Assembly: GCA_016721085.1 (NCBI GenBank)
Contig: JADKJI010000037.1
Coordinates: forward strand, 1-16,566
Origin: Chitinophagaceae bacterium
GTDB lineage: Bacteria > Bacteroidota > Bacteroidia > Chitinophagales > Chitinophagaceae
Direction of reading: 5' to 3'
Length of the DNA stretch: 16,566 nt
The notes under the pieces were generated by a model. The model had not been told where the DNA came from and did not search any database. It saw only the letters and a program-made list of their open reading frames with translations. This document shows, piece after piece, positions 8,034 through 14,496 of the stretch; within the stretch, counting starts at the first letter, position 1, and each line of letters opens with the position of its first letter. The position numbers and the translations under genes are program-made.

Positions 8034-9032
8034 ATGAAGCACTTGTCGATACTGGTTCTTGATGATCAATTCAATTTGAGTACAGTTGCCTGTATAGTGG
8101 GCACTTATGAAATATTTACAGAAGCCAATAATTATTGGAAGCGCATTGGCAAAACTCCTCTATTCAAAATTGATTTGGTGAAAGCTTCCAATGAAAGCAA
8201 AAAAGAAAATCCAATATGTGCTATTAAGGCCTCAGCGACAATATCAGAGATCAGGAAAAGCAACTTGATTATCATTCCCTCCTCATTAGTCCGCAGTTAT
8301 GATTCAGCTTCAAAAAGCAATCAGTCACTGATAAGATGGGTGGAAAAGCAATACACTCAAGGAGCAGAAGTAGCCAGCATGTGTACAGGAACCTTCCTAT
8401 TAGCATCTACTGGCTTGTTAAAGGGGAAGACTTGTTCCACTCATTGGGCTGTAGCAGAAAATTTCCAATCTCTTTTTCCGGAAGTCATTCTGCAAACGGA
8501 CAAATTGATCACAGATGAGAATGGCATCTATACAAATGGAGGTGCATACAGCTTTCTGAATTTACTAATTTACCTGATAGAGAAATACTACAACAGAGAG
8601 ACGGCGGTTCATTGCGCTAAGATTTTCCAGATAGATTTAGACCGAAACCTCCAGGCCACATTCTCCATTTTCAATGGACATAAGAAGCATGAGGACAAAG
8701 TTGTGCTGAAAGCGCAGCACTATATTGAGAATAATTATCAGGATAAGATATCCATAGAACTTCTGTCAAAAAAATATAATGTTGGAAGAAGGAATTTTGA
8801 CAGAAGATTTATTAAGTCAACAGGCATTACTCCTCTTGACTATATACAAAGAGTGAAAATTGAAGCGGCAAAAAAATCGCTGGAGAACAGCAGAAAAACA
8901 GTGAGTGAGGTAATGTATGATGTTGGATATAATGATACAAAGGCTTTCAGAGAGGTTTTTGGCAGGGTTACCGGAATGACACCGATTGATTACAAGTCAA
9001 AATTCAACGTGGAGTATAAGACCAGAATTTGA
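8034..9032 (+). CDS. GlxA-type AraC family transcriptional regulator
   Basis: A 332-residue regulator with two parts. Residues 1-185 are a DJ-1/PfpI-like (class I glutamine amidotransferase) domain: it opens with KHLSILVLDD, and the nucleophile-elbow position reads ASMCTGTFLLASTGLL with Cys117, followed by THWA (136-139), where this group usually reads TTHW, and TNGGAYSFLNL (167-177). Residues 222-320 are an AraC/XylS domain with helix-turn-helix motifs at IELLSKKYNVGRRNFDRRF and VSEVMYDVGYNDTKAFREVF and the conserved ending VTGMTPIDY. This is the layout of GlxA/FtrA-like regulators, which sense small molecules and activate nearby genes; the effector here is unknown. The start is set by the first ATG just after the probable promoter. 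It is divergent from the AHSA1-type gene, so it may control the minus-strand group. A sense-oriented repeat copy starts 4 bases after its stop. Confidence 0.93.
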   Translation: MKHLSILVLDDQFNLSTVACIVGTYEIFTEANNYWKRIGKTPLFKIDLVKASNESKKENPICAIKASATISEIRKSNLIIIPSSLVRSYDSASKSNQSLIRWVEKQYTQGAEVASMCTGTFLLASTGLLKGKTCSTHWAVAENFQSLFPEVILQTDKLITDENGIYTNGGAYSFLNLLIYLIEKYYNRETAVHCAKIFQIDLDRNLQATFSIFNGHKKHEDKVVLKAQHYIENNYQDKISIELLSKKYNVGRRNFDRRFIKSTGITPLDYIQRVKIEAAKKSLENSRKTVSEVMYDVGYNDTKAFREVFGRVTGMTPIDYKSKFNVEYKTRI

Positions 9033-9035
9033 GAA

Positions 9036-9088
9036 GGATGAACAGCGAATACAGACTGGGATTTATATGATTTTTGTGGTTTGCTGTG
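9036..9088 (+). repeat. Half-length unit of the AT-rich repeat at a gene end
   Basis: It starts aggatgaacagcgaatacag, followed by actgggatttatatgattt and tgtggtttgctgtgac. Only the first half of the unit is present. It lies between the stop codon at 9030-9032 and the terminator-like hairpin at 9091. Confidence 0.8.
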
Positions 9089-9090
9089 AC

Positions 9091-9109
9091 AAGAGCGTAA
9101 GCGCTTTTT
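9091..9109. terminator. Possible terminator between convergent genes
   Basis: AAGAGCG and CGCTTTT pair over seven positions (one G-T) around the loop TAAG, followed by a short T run to 9109. It lies between the convergent GlxA-type and DUF2314 genes, where a terminator is expected. The stem is short, so strength is doubtful. Confidence 0.45.
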
Positions 9110-9118
9110 GAAAGAGTA

Positions 9119-9619
9119 CTATTTTTCAAATTTATAATAACTGGCAGAATCCATCTCTGCCCTTTCAGCTGCTGACATCCTGGATCTTAATAGCTTTATT
9201 GTAAAACCCCCTTTAATTAAGTCTTTGTCCAGATACATCCAATCTGTAATATCATTCTTTTTCACTCTAATTGTATCTCCGAATTTTATGCCAGGTATAT
9301 GCTCTGGTTCGTTATTTACAATTCCGACATATTCCTCCTCATCTTTATAAACATCAGCTACCCAAATATGCTCCGCATTGTCCTTGCCATATAAGAATTT
9401 GACTTTCAAAGTGAAACTATTAAAGTTAGTATCATTGCTGTATAGAGCGGAATCAAAAAGATCGAGAGTAATTTTTGCTTTATGAATGGCATTATTCATA
9501 TCCTCATCATCTGCCTGAACAGTATAGATATCAACAGAATCTTTCCCAACAGTTCGAATTTGAGTTTTCGAATTACATCCAAATAATAAAAGCAGAAATA
9601 TAAAAAGAGAGCGATTCAT
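9119..9619 (-). CDS. DUF2314 lipoprotein
   Basis: A 166-residue predicted lipoprotein. ATG 9619 begins MNRSLFIFLLLLFGC, a short hydrophobic signal ending in a lipobox with Cys15. The longer open frame from 9685 would put 22 odd residues before it, read through a palindrome, so I reject that start. After a short linker comes the DUF2314 domain: DDEDMNNAIHKAKITLDLFD (about 37-56), KVKFLYGKDNAEHIWVADV (72-90), VGIVNNEPE (98-106), KFGDTIRVKKNDITDWMYLD (112-131) and GGFTIKLLR (137-145). The domain's function is unknown; it occurs in proteins of varied location, and here it should face the periplasm or sit at the outer membrane. It is a single-gene unit, convergent with the GlxA-type regulator. Confidence 0.85.
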   Translation of the reverse strand: MNRSLFIFLLLLFGCNSKTQIRTVGKDSVDIYTVQADDEDMNNAIHKAKITLDLFDSALYSNDTNFNSFTLKVKFLYGKDNAEHIWVADVYKDEEEYVGIVNNEPEHIPGIKFGDTIRVKKNDITDWMYLDKDLIKGGFTIKLLRSRMSAAERAEMDSASYYKFEK

Positions 9620-9658
9620 ACAATTAGAGTATACGTGAAGATAGAAAAATACCAAATA

Positions 9659-9715
9659 GGTTGTGGATGGTTGTAAACGGTTCAAAACCCTTAGGGTTTT
9701 GAACCATCCACAACC
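9659..9715. repeat. Nested double palindrome
   Basis: The outer arms GGTTGTGGATGG (9659-9670) and CCATCCACAACC (9704-9715) are perfect complements. Inside them GGTTCAAAACCCT (9679-9691) and AGGGTTTTGAACC (9693-9705) form the same palindrome as at 6172-6204. The arms share bases 9704-9705, so the two stems compete at their edge. It lies 40 bases upstream of the DUF2314 start and downstream of the lectin-protein terminator. Confidence 0.85.
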
Positions 9716-9800
9716 AAAAATGGAATATTCTACAACTTCATTCTAAAAAAATCATTATAACTGTTTGATATTGAGATCAAATCCCAATCTTGTTCTTGAG

Positions 9801-9817
9801 TAGGGTTCAAAACCCTA
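9801..9817. repeat. Short TAGGGTT/AACCCTA hairpin
   Basis: TAGGGTT and AACCCTA enclose a three-base loop. The word GGGTTCAAAACCCT is shared with the larger palindromes at 6172-6204 and 9679-9705. It may be a worn or solo half of that element. Confidence 0.6.
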
Positions 9818-9830
9818 TACAACCTCAAAG

Positions 9831-9862
9831 AAAAAAGGACCCCGCTATTGGAGTCCTTTTTT
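9831..9862. terminator. Strong bidirectional-looking terminator
   Basis: AAAAAAGGAC (9831-9840) pairs perfectly with GTCCTTTTTT (9853-9862); inside, CC and GG can extend the stem after one mismatch. On either strand the stem is followed by a U-rich end. It lies 62 bases past the stop of the lectin-domain gene and is its likely terminator. Confidence 0.9.
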
Positions 9863-9924
9863 GGAGGTTTCATGGTTTTAATTAATAAATGTTGACTCTT
9901 GGAACTATTAAGACTAATAAATAT

Positions 9925-12249
9925 TTATTGTTTAATGAATTTGGCTGTTATCTTATTCCCATTTTCATTTACTTCCAACTGATACATTCCTGCAGGAAAC
10001 TGGCTTACTGGAATCGACAAATCTGCAACGGTAATTGTTTGCTTGAACATTATAACTCCGTTGTTATTCCTCACAATTACAGTAATCGGGTTCCCAGAAT
10101 ATGGTACAGATACAAGCAATTTATCTTTCACAGGATTGGGTACCAGCTTCAATTGTAATTTTGCAAAATTGATGGTTCGGATACTGCTGAATGTTTCTCT
10201 CCCATTAATATCAGTTTCCCGAATCCGGTAATAGTTCAGTCCCTGAACAGGAGAAGTATGAAGGAATTGATAATTACCCCCAGTATTTATACTGCCAGTA
10301 GCTGGCACTGATTTCAATGAACTGAAATTGGTTCCATCAGTACTGAAAAGCACATCAAACTGGTCGGAATTCTTTTCTGAGCGGGTGCTCCATTTAATCT
10401 GAACACCATTCGTTACTTTCAAAACGTTTATGTCCATTCCTTCAACAGCTAAGAAGCTTGCTATTGAAAGGGTTTTGGTGGAACTTAACTTTAATAATGG
10501 ATCTGTAGCTAATCCACCATATTCAACCACATAACCTAAACTATTATTTGGAAGATCATTCCATTTACCGACATTTCCACCACTTGCAAATAATTCAGCA
10601 TAATGTTCATTGCTTGAATTGTTTGGTTCGGATCCGTTCCAATTCATATACATACTGTTTGAAGCTGTAGGTGTAATATTTCCGCTTGAGAATTGAACCC
10701 CTTTTTCTCCAACAGGGCCAGTTACCCAATACCATTTACCTTCTGCGGCGGCCTGATTTGCATAGGTTGAAGCGCCAGTAGCTGAGTTTATATAAGTATA
10801 ATCGTCAGAGGCACCAATCCATGCATCAGCATTTAATTTCTGCCTTATAAAATCATTCTCAGCCTGAGAAGTTACTGTTGCTAGATACCCATGTAGGTTA
10901 AGATAAGTTCTGCTTGCAGCATTTGAATAGGCTGATGTCCAAGTTGCCGTTGAAGAAATGTATTCATAAAAATGTCCATTACTGAAAGCAACCAAACTAC
11001 CTACTGAAAAAGTGATAGTCCTGTTTCCTAAAGTATTAGAAGTAGAATTGAATTTTACAGTCCTGAACAGAGTTTGCCATTGTGCGGCTGTGGCAGTGCC
11101 TGTAAATGATAAAACACCTGTAGTTGAATTATAACTTGAAGAAACTCCACCTGGAAGTGAGCCAGAATAACTTAGTACATCACCAGATACAAATCCACCA
11201 GACACGGTTACTCTTGCATCAGTAACAGAGCTTGCACTATAAACCATAACATTCTGGTCAACAAAACGTGCCACATCATTCATAGCAAATACAGTACTGG
11301 AAGCAGATGTTGTTAATGATGTTGCAATCATTGTTATATTTCTGCTGTAAGTAAGTGTTACAGATGGGTCACCAGCCATCCCTCCATATTCTATTACATA
11401 TCCAAGGGTATTACTCCCAAGATCGTTCCACTTACCAACAGAATTACTGGCATAAATTTCTCCATAATGTTCAGAACCCGAATTATTAGGTTCAGAAGTA
11501 TTCCAATTCATATAACGACCTCCAACGGCTGAAGGTGTACCATTACCATTAGAGAACTGAGTACCCTTTTCACCTACAGGACCAGTTACCCAATACCATC
11601 TTCCTTCTGCTGCGGCCTGATCAGCATAGGTACTACTACCTGTTGCCAGATTAATATGGGTATAGTCGTCACTGGCACCAATCCATGCATCTGAAGCTAA
11701 TTTCTGACGGATGAATTCATTCTCATTAGCGGTTGTAATGGTAGCCAAATAACCTTGCTGTCCATAAAATGTTTTGGATGCCGCATCCGTTTTTGCAGCC
11801 GACCATGTGAATGTTCCAGTTATATATTCATAAAAGTGGCCATTCTCAGAAAACGCTATTGCAGAGCCCAGGTTAAATGTAATAGTGCGCTGCAATGCTG
11901 AACTGGAAGTGGAATTGAATTTTACTGTTCGTAATAAAGCTTCATACTCAGCTAATGTAGCACTACCTGAAAATGTCAATACGCCTGTTGTTGCGTTATA
12001 ATTCCCAGTAACTCCGGAAGGCAAACTTCCAGTATAAGAAAGTACATCACCTGTACTAAAGTTGGTGGCTATACTTACCAGGGCTGTTGTGATAGTACCT
12101 GAGCCTGTTATTGAAATTGCAGGTTCTACGAAAATGGCGGGGGCATTGTTTGCAATTGATGTACTGGAAACTGTTCCTGAAATTACTAATTGAGCATTGC
12201 TAATCATGCTGGAAGTAACTGCCAGCAAGGCGAGGTAGAGATATTTCAT
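9925..12249 (-). CDS. Secreted two-module C-type lectin protein with T9SS sorting tail
   Basis: A 774-residue predicted secreted protein. Residues 1-20 are a signal peptide ending SNAQ. Two homologous modules follow (about 22-290 and 312-580, offset 288 residues). Each begins with a beta-rich segment containing GDVLSY.GSLP.GV...YN.TTGVL.F.G.A and ..FRTVKFNST, and ends with a C-type lectin-like domain starting GHFYEY (137, 425), then GYLAT, DAWIGASDDYT, WYWVTGPVGEKG, MNW, the EPN tripeptide (253, 541) and KWND (273, 562). EPN and WND are the calcium and sugar-binding motifs of mannose-type lectins. I see no cysteine in the chain, so the usual disulfides are absent. Residues 603-695 resemble the fibronectin-like segment common before sorting tails (IKWSTRSEKNSDQFDVLFST). 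Residues 700-774 are a type A T9SS sorting domain (LVPNPVKDKLLV, PAGMYQLEV, KFIKQ). It probably binds surface or environmental glycans; the ligand is unknown. Transcribed alone. Confidence 0.9.
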   Translation of the reverse strand: MKYLYLALLAVTSSMISNAQLVISGTVSSTSIANNAPAIFVEPAISITGSGTITTALVSIATNFSTGDVLSYTGSLPSGVTGNYNATTGVLTFSGSATLAEYEALLRTVKFNSTSSSALQRTITFNLGSAIAFSENGHFYEYITGTFTWSAAKTDAASKTFYGQQGYLATITTANENEFIRQKLASDAWIGASDDYTHINLATGSSTYADQAAAEGRWYWVTGPVGEKGTQFSNGNGTPSAVGGRYMNWNTSEPNNSGSEHYGEIYASNSVGKWNDLGSNTLGYVIEYGGMAGDPSVTLTYSRNITMIATSLTTSASSTVFAMNDVARFVDQNVMVYSASSVTDARVTVSGGFVSGDVLSYSGSLPGGVSSSYNSTTGVLSFTGTATAAQWQTLFRTVKFNSTSNTLGNRTITFSVGSLVAFSNGHFYEYISSTATWTSAYSNAASRTYLNLHGYLATVTSQAENDFIRQKLNADAWIGASDDYTYINSATGASTYANQAAAEGKWYWVTGPVGEKGVQFSSGNITPTASNSMYMNWNGSEPNNSSNEHYAELFASGGNVGKWNDLPNNSLGYVVEYGGLATDPLLKLSSTKTLSIASFLAVEGMDINVLKVTNGVQIKWSTRSEKNSDQFDVLFSTDGTNFSSLKSVPATGSINTGGNYQFLHTSPVQGLNYYRIRETDINGRETFSSIRTINFAKLQLKLVPNPVKDKLLVSVPYSGNPITVIVRNNNGVIMFKQTITVADLSIPVSQFPAGMYQLEVNENGNKITAKFIKQ

Positions 12250-12428
12250 TGGGGTTCGGATTTAGGGTTGCTAAACTTATACAACTAACGTAAGGTGCTC
12301 TTAACAATTATTATATGTAAATAAATTAAGTACTAATTGCAAATTTGATAAGTGTATTTGATTACAATAGCATTGAATGTTATTGTCATAAATCAATAAT
12401 CAGTTTTTATCACCAAAATTTTTCATTC
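12250..12428. other. Upstream region of the lectin-domain gene
   Basis: AT-rich non-coding sequence holding the promoter of the minus-strand gene that starts at 12249. The minus strand reads TAAGTTTA about 25 bases before the start, one base from the TAnnTTTG consensus, with no convincing -33 element. No other structure is evident up to the hairpin at 12429. Confidence 0.4.
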
Positions 12429-12450
12429 AGGTGCGTGAAGACACGCACCT
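12429..12450. repeat. Perfect hairpin AGGTGCGTG / CACGCACCT
   Basis: Nine-base perfect arms with the loop AAGA. This is the reverse orientation of the copy at 16410-16435, with which it also shares a flank (ttttccgctg on the matching side). It lies between the lectin gene's upstream region and the repeat block at 12490. Confidence 0.85.
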
Positions 12451-12489
12451 CAGCGGAAAATACTTCTCTTCCTCACTATTCCCAGAATA

Positions 12490-12705
12490 ATCCCTTAAAT
12501 CCCAGTTTGTATTTGGCTGTTCATCCTGTTTCTCCTTAAATCCTTTAATCCCGTTCAATCAAATAAGAATCACAGCTAATCCTACAAATCAAATTAATCC
12601 CAGTCTGTATTGGCTGTTCATCCTTCCCAATCCTTTAATCCTGTGCAAGTCAACAAGAATCACAGCTAATCACATAAATCAAATTAACCCAGTCTCAGCT
12701 GCTAT
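12490..12705 (-). repeat. AT-rich repeat array, inverted, two to three units
   Basis: ggctgttcatcc (the repeat's start read on the minus strand) occurs at 12515 and 12612, and a worn form, gctgctatccc, near 12698; the periods are about 97 and 86. Landmarks cagtctgtattgg, tcctttaatcc and aatcacagctaatc are clear. Unlike the blocks at 2449, 3640, 9036 and 16111, it does not touch the 3' end of any visible gene. Confidence 0.85.
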
Positions 12706-12940
12706 CCCAACATCATCAGAAGCTTAAAATCATTGTCACATGTTATCTGTATCATCGCTTCGCTGTACCTTTGTTCTTGCAAGCAATAGATTAAAGTAGC
12801 GTTTCCTTTACCCGAGGTTGGTAGTAAGATGCTATCACTCAGTCCTATCATACTTATCCATTTCCCCGGATAGCCCTAACGCTCAGAGGCAATTAACCAA
12901 AACAGTCATTCTGTTTAATACATAATGACGATATGCTGCA
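12706..12940 (+). other. Upstream region of the ApbE operon
   Basis: Non-coding sequence between the repeat block and the ApbE start, with no open frame of note. TACCTTTG at 12766-12773 exactly matches the Bacteroidota -7 consensus TAnnTTTG and is the best promoter candidate. A -33 element is not clear (CATTGTC at 12731-12737 is about 28 bases away, too far). If it is used, the leader would be about 160 bases. No riboswitch fold is recognised by eye. Confidence 0.4.
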
Positions 12941-13948
12941 ATGAGACGTTTATCTTTTGTGACCGTTAGCCTGTTTCTTCTCATAGGTTGTAATCGTGAG
13001 ATAAATAACACTATTAAAATAGCTGGAAAAGCTCAAGGCACCACTTATCATATCACTTATCTGGCTGGAATTGAATCAAACTACAGGGAATCTATTGATT
13101 CCATATTTACTACAATAGATCAATCCCTTTCTACCTATGTTCCCGGCTCTATAATATCACGTATAAACAAAAACGACTCAACTGTTATCGCCGATGAGTA
13201 CTTCACAGAAGTATTCAATAAATCAATGGAAGTATCGGCTACTACTAATGGATTGTTCGATGTTACAGTAGCTCCTATTATAAACGCTTATGGATTTGGC
13301 TTTACTAAGAAAGGAAAAGTAACAGCAAGTCTTATCGATAGTCTTCTCCCCTTCATCGGATATAAAAAAGTAAACCTCGTTGATAAAAAAGTTCAGAAAG
13401 AATCCCCAAACGTGATGCTGGATTTTAACGCCATCGCTCAAGGCTACACTGTAGATGTATTGGCAAAATTCCTCGAAAGTAAAGCTGTCAGTAATTATAT
13501 GGTTGAAGTGGGTGGCGAATTGAGAGCAAAAGGAAAAAACCTTGGGGATAGTATCTGGACTGTTGGCATAGAGCAACCAGTCGAAGACGCCACTAATGGA
13601 ACCACATTAAATATTAAAATCAAACTAAAAGATAAAGCACTTGCCACATCCGGTAACTACAAAAAGTTCTACGTGGAAGATGGCAAAAAATACTCCCATA
13701 TCATCAATCCATATACCGGATATCCCGCAAAGAACAGCTTATTAAGTGCTACGGTAATTGCTGATGATTGCATGACAGCCGATGCTTATGCAACGTCATT
13801 TATGGTAATGGGCTTGGAAAAATCAAAACAGTTTCTTTCAGAGCATAAGGAGTTAAAATTAGAAGTCATATTCATATACGATGAAAACGGGGTATGGAAA
13901 AGGTATTCTTCCAAGATATTCAAGGAAAACGAAGAATTGATTTATTAA
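12941..13948 (+). CDS. apbE: FAD:protein FMN transferase (ApbE family), lipoprotein
   Basis: Family members transfer FMN from FAD to a threonine or serine of a target protein outside the cytoplasm, using magnesium. This 335-residue copy begins MRRLSFVTVSLFLLIGC, a lipoprotein signal with Cys17 as lipid site, so it should be tethered to a membrane and face the periplasm. Family features in order: GKAQGTTYHITY (29-40), NGLFDVTVAPI (103-113), DFNAIAQGYTVDVLAKFL (161-178, the FAD-site motif), VEVGGELRAKG (188-198), ALATSGNY (233-240), HIINPYTGYP (253-262) and the metal-site motif ADAYATSFMVMG (280-291). Length is normal. It is the first gene of a plus-strand operon: DoxX-like starts 24 bases later and the Gfo/Idh/MocA gene follows. 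The third gene carries an ApbE target-like motif, DAVTSAT, which suggests its substrate. No sign of damage. Confidence 0.93.
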   Translation: MRRLSFVTVSLFLLIGCNREINNTIKIAGKAQGTTYHITYLAGIESNYRESIDSIFTTIDQSLSTYVPGSIISRINKNDSTVIADEYFTEVFNKSMEVSATTNGLFDVTVAPIINAYGFGFTKKGKVTASLIDSLLPFIGYKKVNLVDKKVQKESPNVMLDFNAIAQGYTVDVLAKFLESKAVSNYMVEVGGELRAKGKNLGDSIWTVGIEQPVEDATNGTTLNIKIKLKDKALATSGNYKKFYVEDGKKYSHIINPYTGYPAKNSLLSATVIADDCMTADAYATSFMVMGLEKSKQFLSEHKELKLEVIFIYDENGVWKRYSSKIFKENEELIY

Positions 13949-13972
13949 AACAAATTTTCAGAAGTATTTACG

Positions 13973-14491
13973 ATGATTCAAACAAAAAACAATAAACCAA
14001 CATATATGAACACACAAAAATTAACGGGCGTACAGAGTTTTGCTTTGGTACTGCTTCGGATACTGATCGGTTGGCATTTCCTATACGAAGGAGTCATCAA
14101 AGCGTATAACCCATCCTGGACCTCAAGAGGCTATCTGCTTAGTGCATCTATCTTCAAACCATTCTTTACATGGATCGCTGGGGATACATTTATCTCCACC
14201 ATCGACATGGCCAATATCGTAGGGCTAATAGCCGTAGGGGTTGCTTTACTTATAGGCATAAAAGTCCGTTGGGGCTGTATTGCAGGAATAGCCTTGTTAT
14301 TACTTTATTACCTGGCTCATCCTCCATTCCCCGGATTACCACAAGGTCCTGCAGAAGGCAGTTATTGGTTAGTGAATAAGAACTTGATTGAACTGGTAGC
14401 ACTTATTGTGATCTATCAATTCCCGTTGACAACTGTCTTTGGTATAGAATACTTTTTTAACAGGAATAAGGAAAACTCAACTTTAAACTAA
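13973..14491 (+). CDS. DoxX-like membrane protein
   Basis: A 172-residue integral membrane protein with four hydrophobic segments at about 22-40 (FALVLLRILIGWHFLYEGVI), 79-97 (MANIVGLIAVGVALLIGI), 100-116 (WGCIAGIALLLLYYLA) and 137-157 (NLIELVALIVIYQF). LLRILIGWHFLYEGVIKAYN is typical of the DoxX family. DoxD/DoxX proteins include membrane subunits of thiosulfate:quinone oxidoreductase, but most members have no proven role. Periplasm-facing loops after segment 1 and around LAHPPFPGLPQGPAEGSYW are long. The start may instead be ATG 14006 (MNTQKL), which lacks 11 polar residues; I cannot decide between them. Its stop is 5 bases before the next start, so it is tightly coupled to the exported oxidoreductase. 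I infer that it links that enzyme to the membrane or quinone pool. Confidence 0.85.
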   Translation: MIQTKNNKPTYMNTQKLTGVQSFALVLLRILIGWHFLYEGVIKAYNPSWTSRGYLLSASIFKPFFTWIAGDTFISTIDMANIVGLIAVGVALLIGIKVRWGCIAGIALLLLYYLAHPPFPGLPQGPAEGSYWLVNKNLIELVALIVIYQFPLTTVFGIEYFFNRNKENSTLN

Positions 14492-14496
14492 TCATC

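Noticed and set aside
9620..9685. Longer start for the DUF2314 lipoprotein (ATG 9685)
   Set aside because: The extra 22 residues would precede a complete lipoprotein signal and are read partly from the palindrome at 9659-9715.
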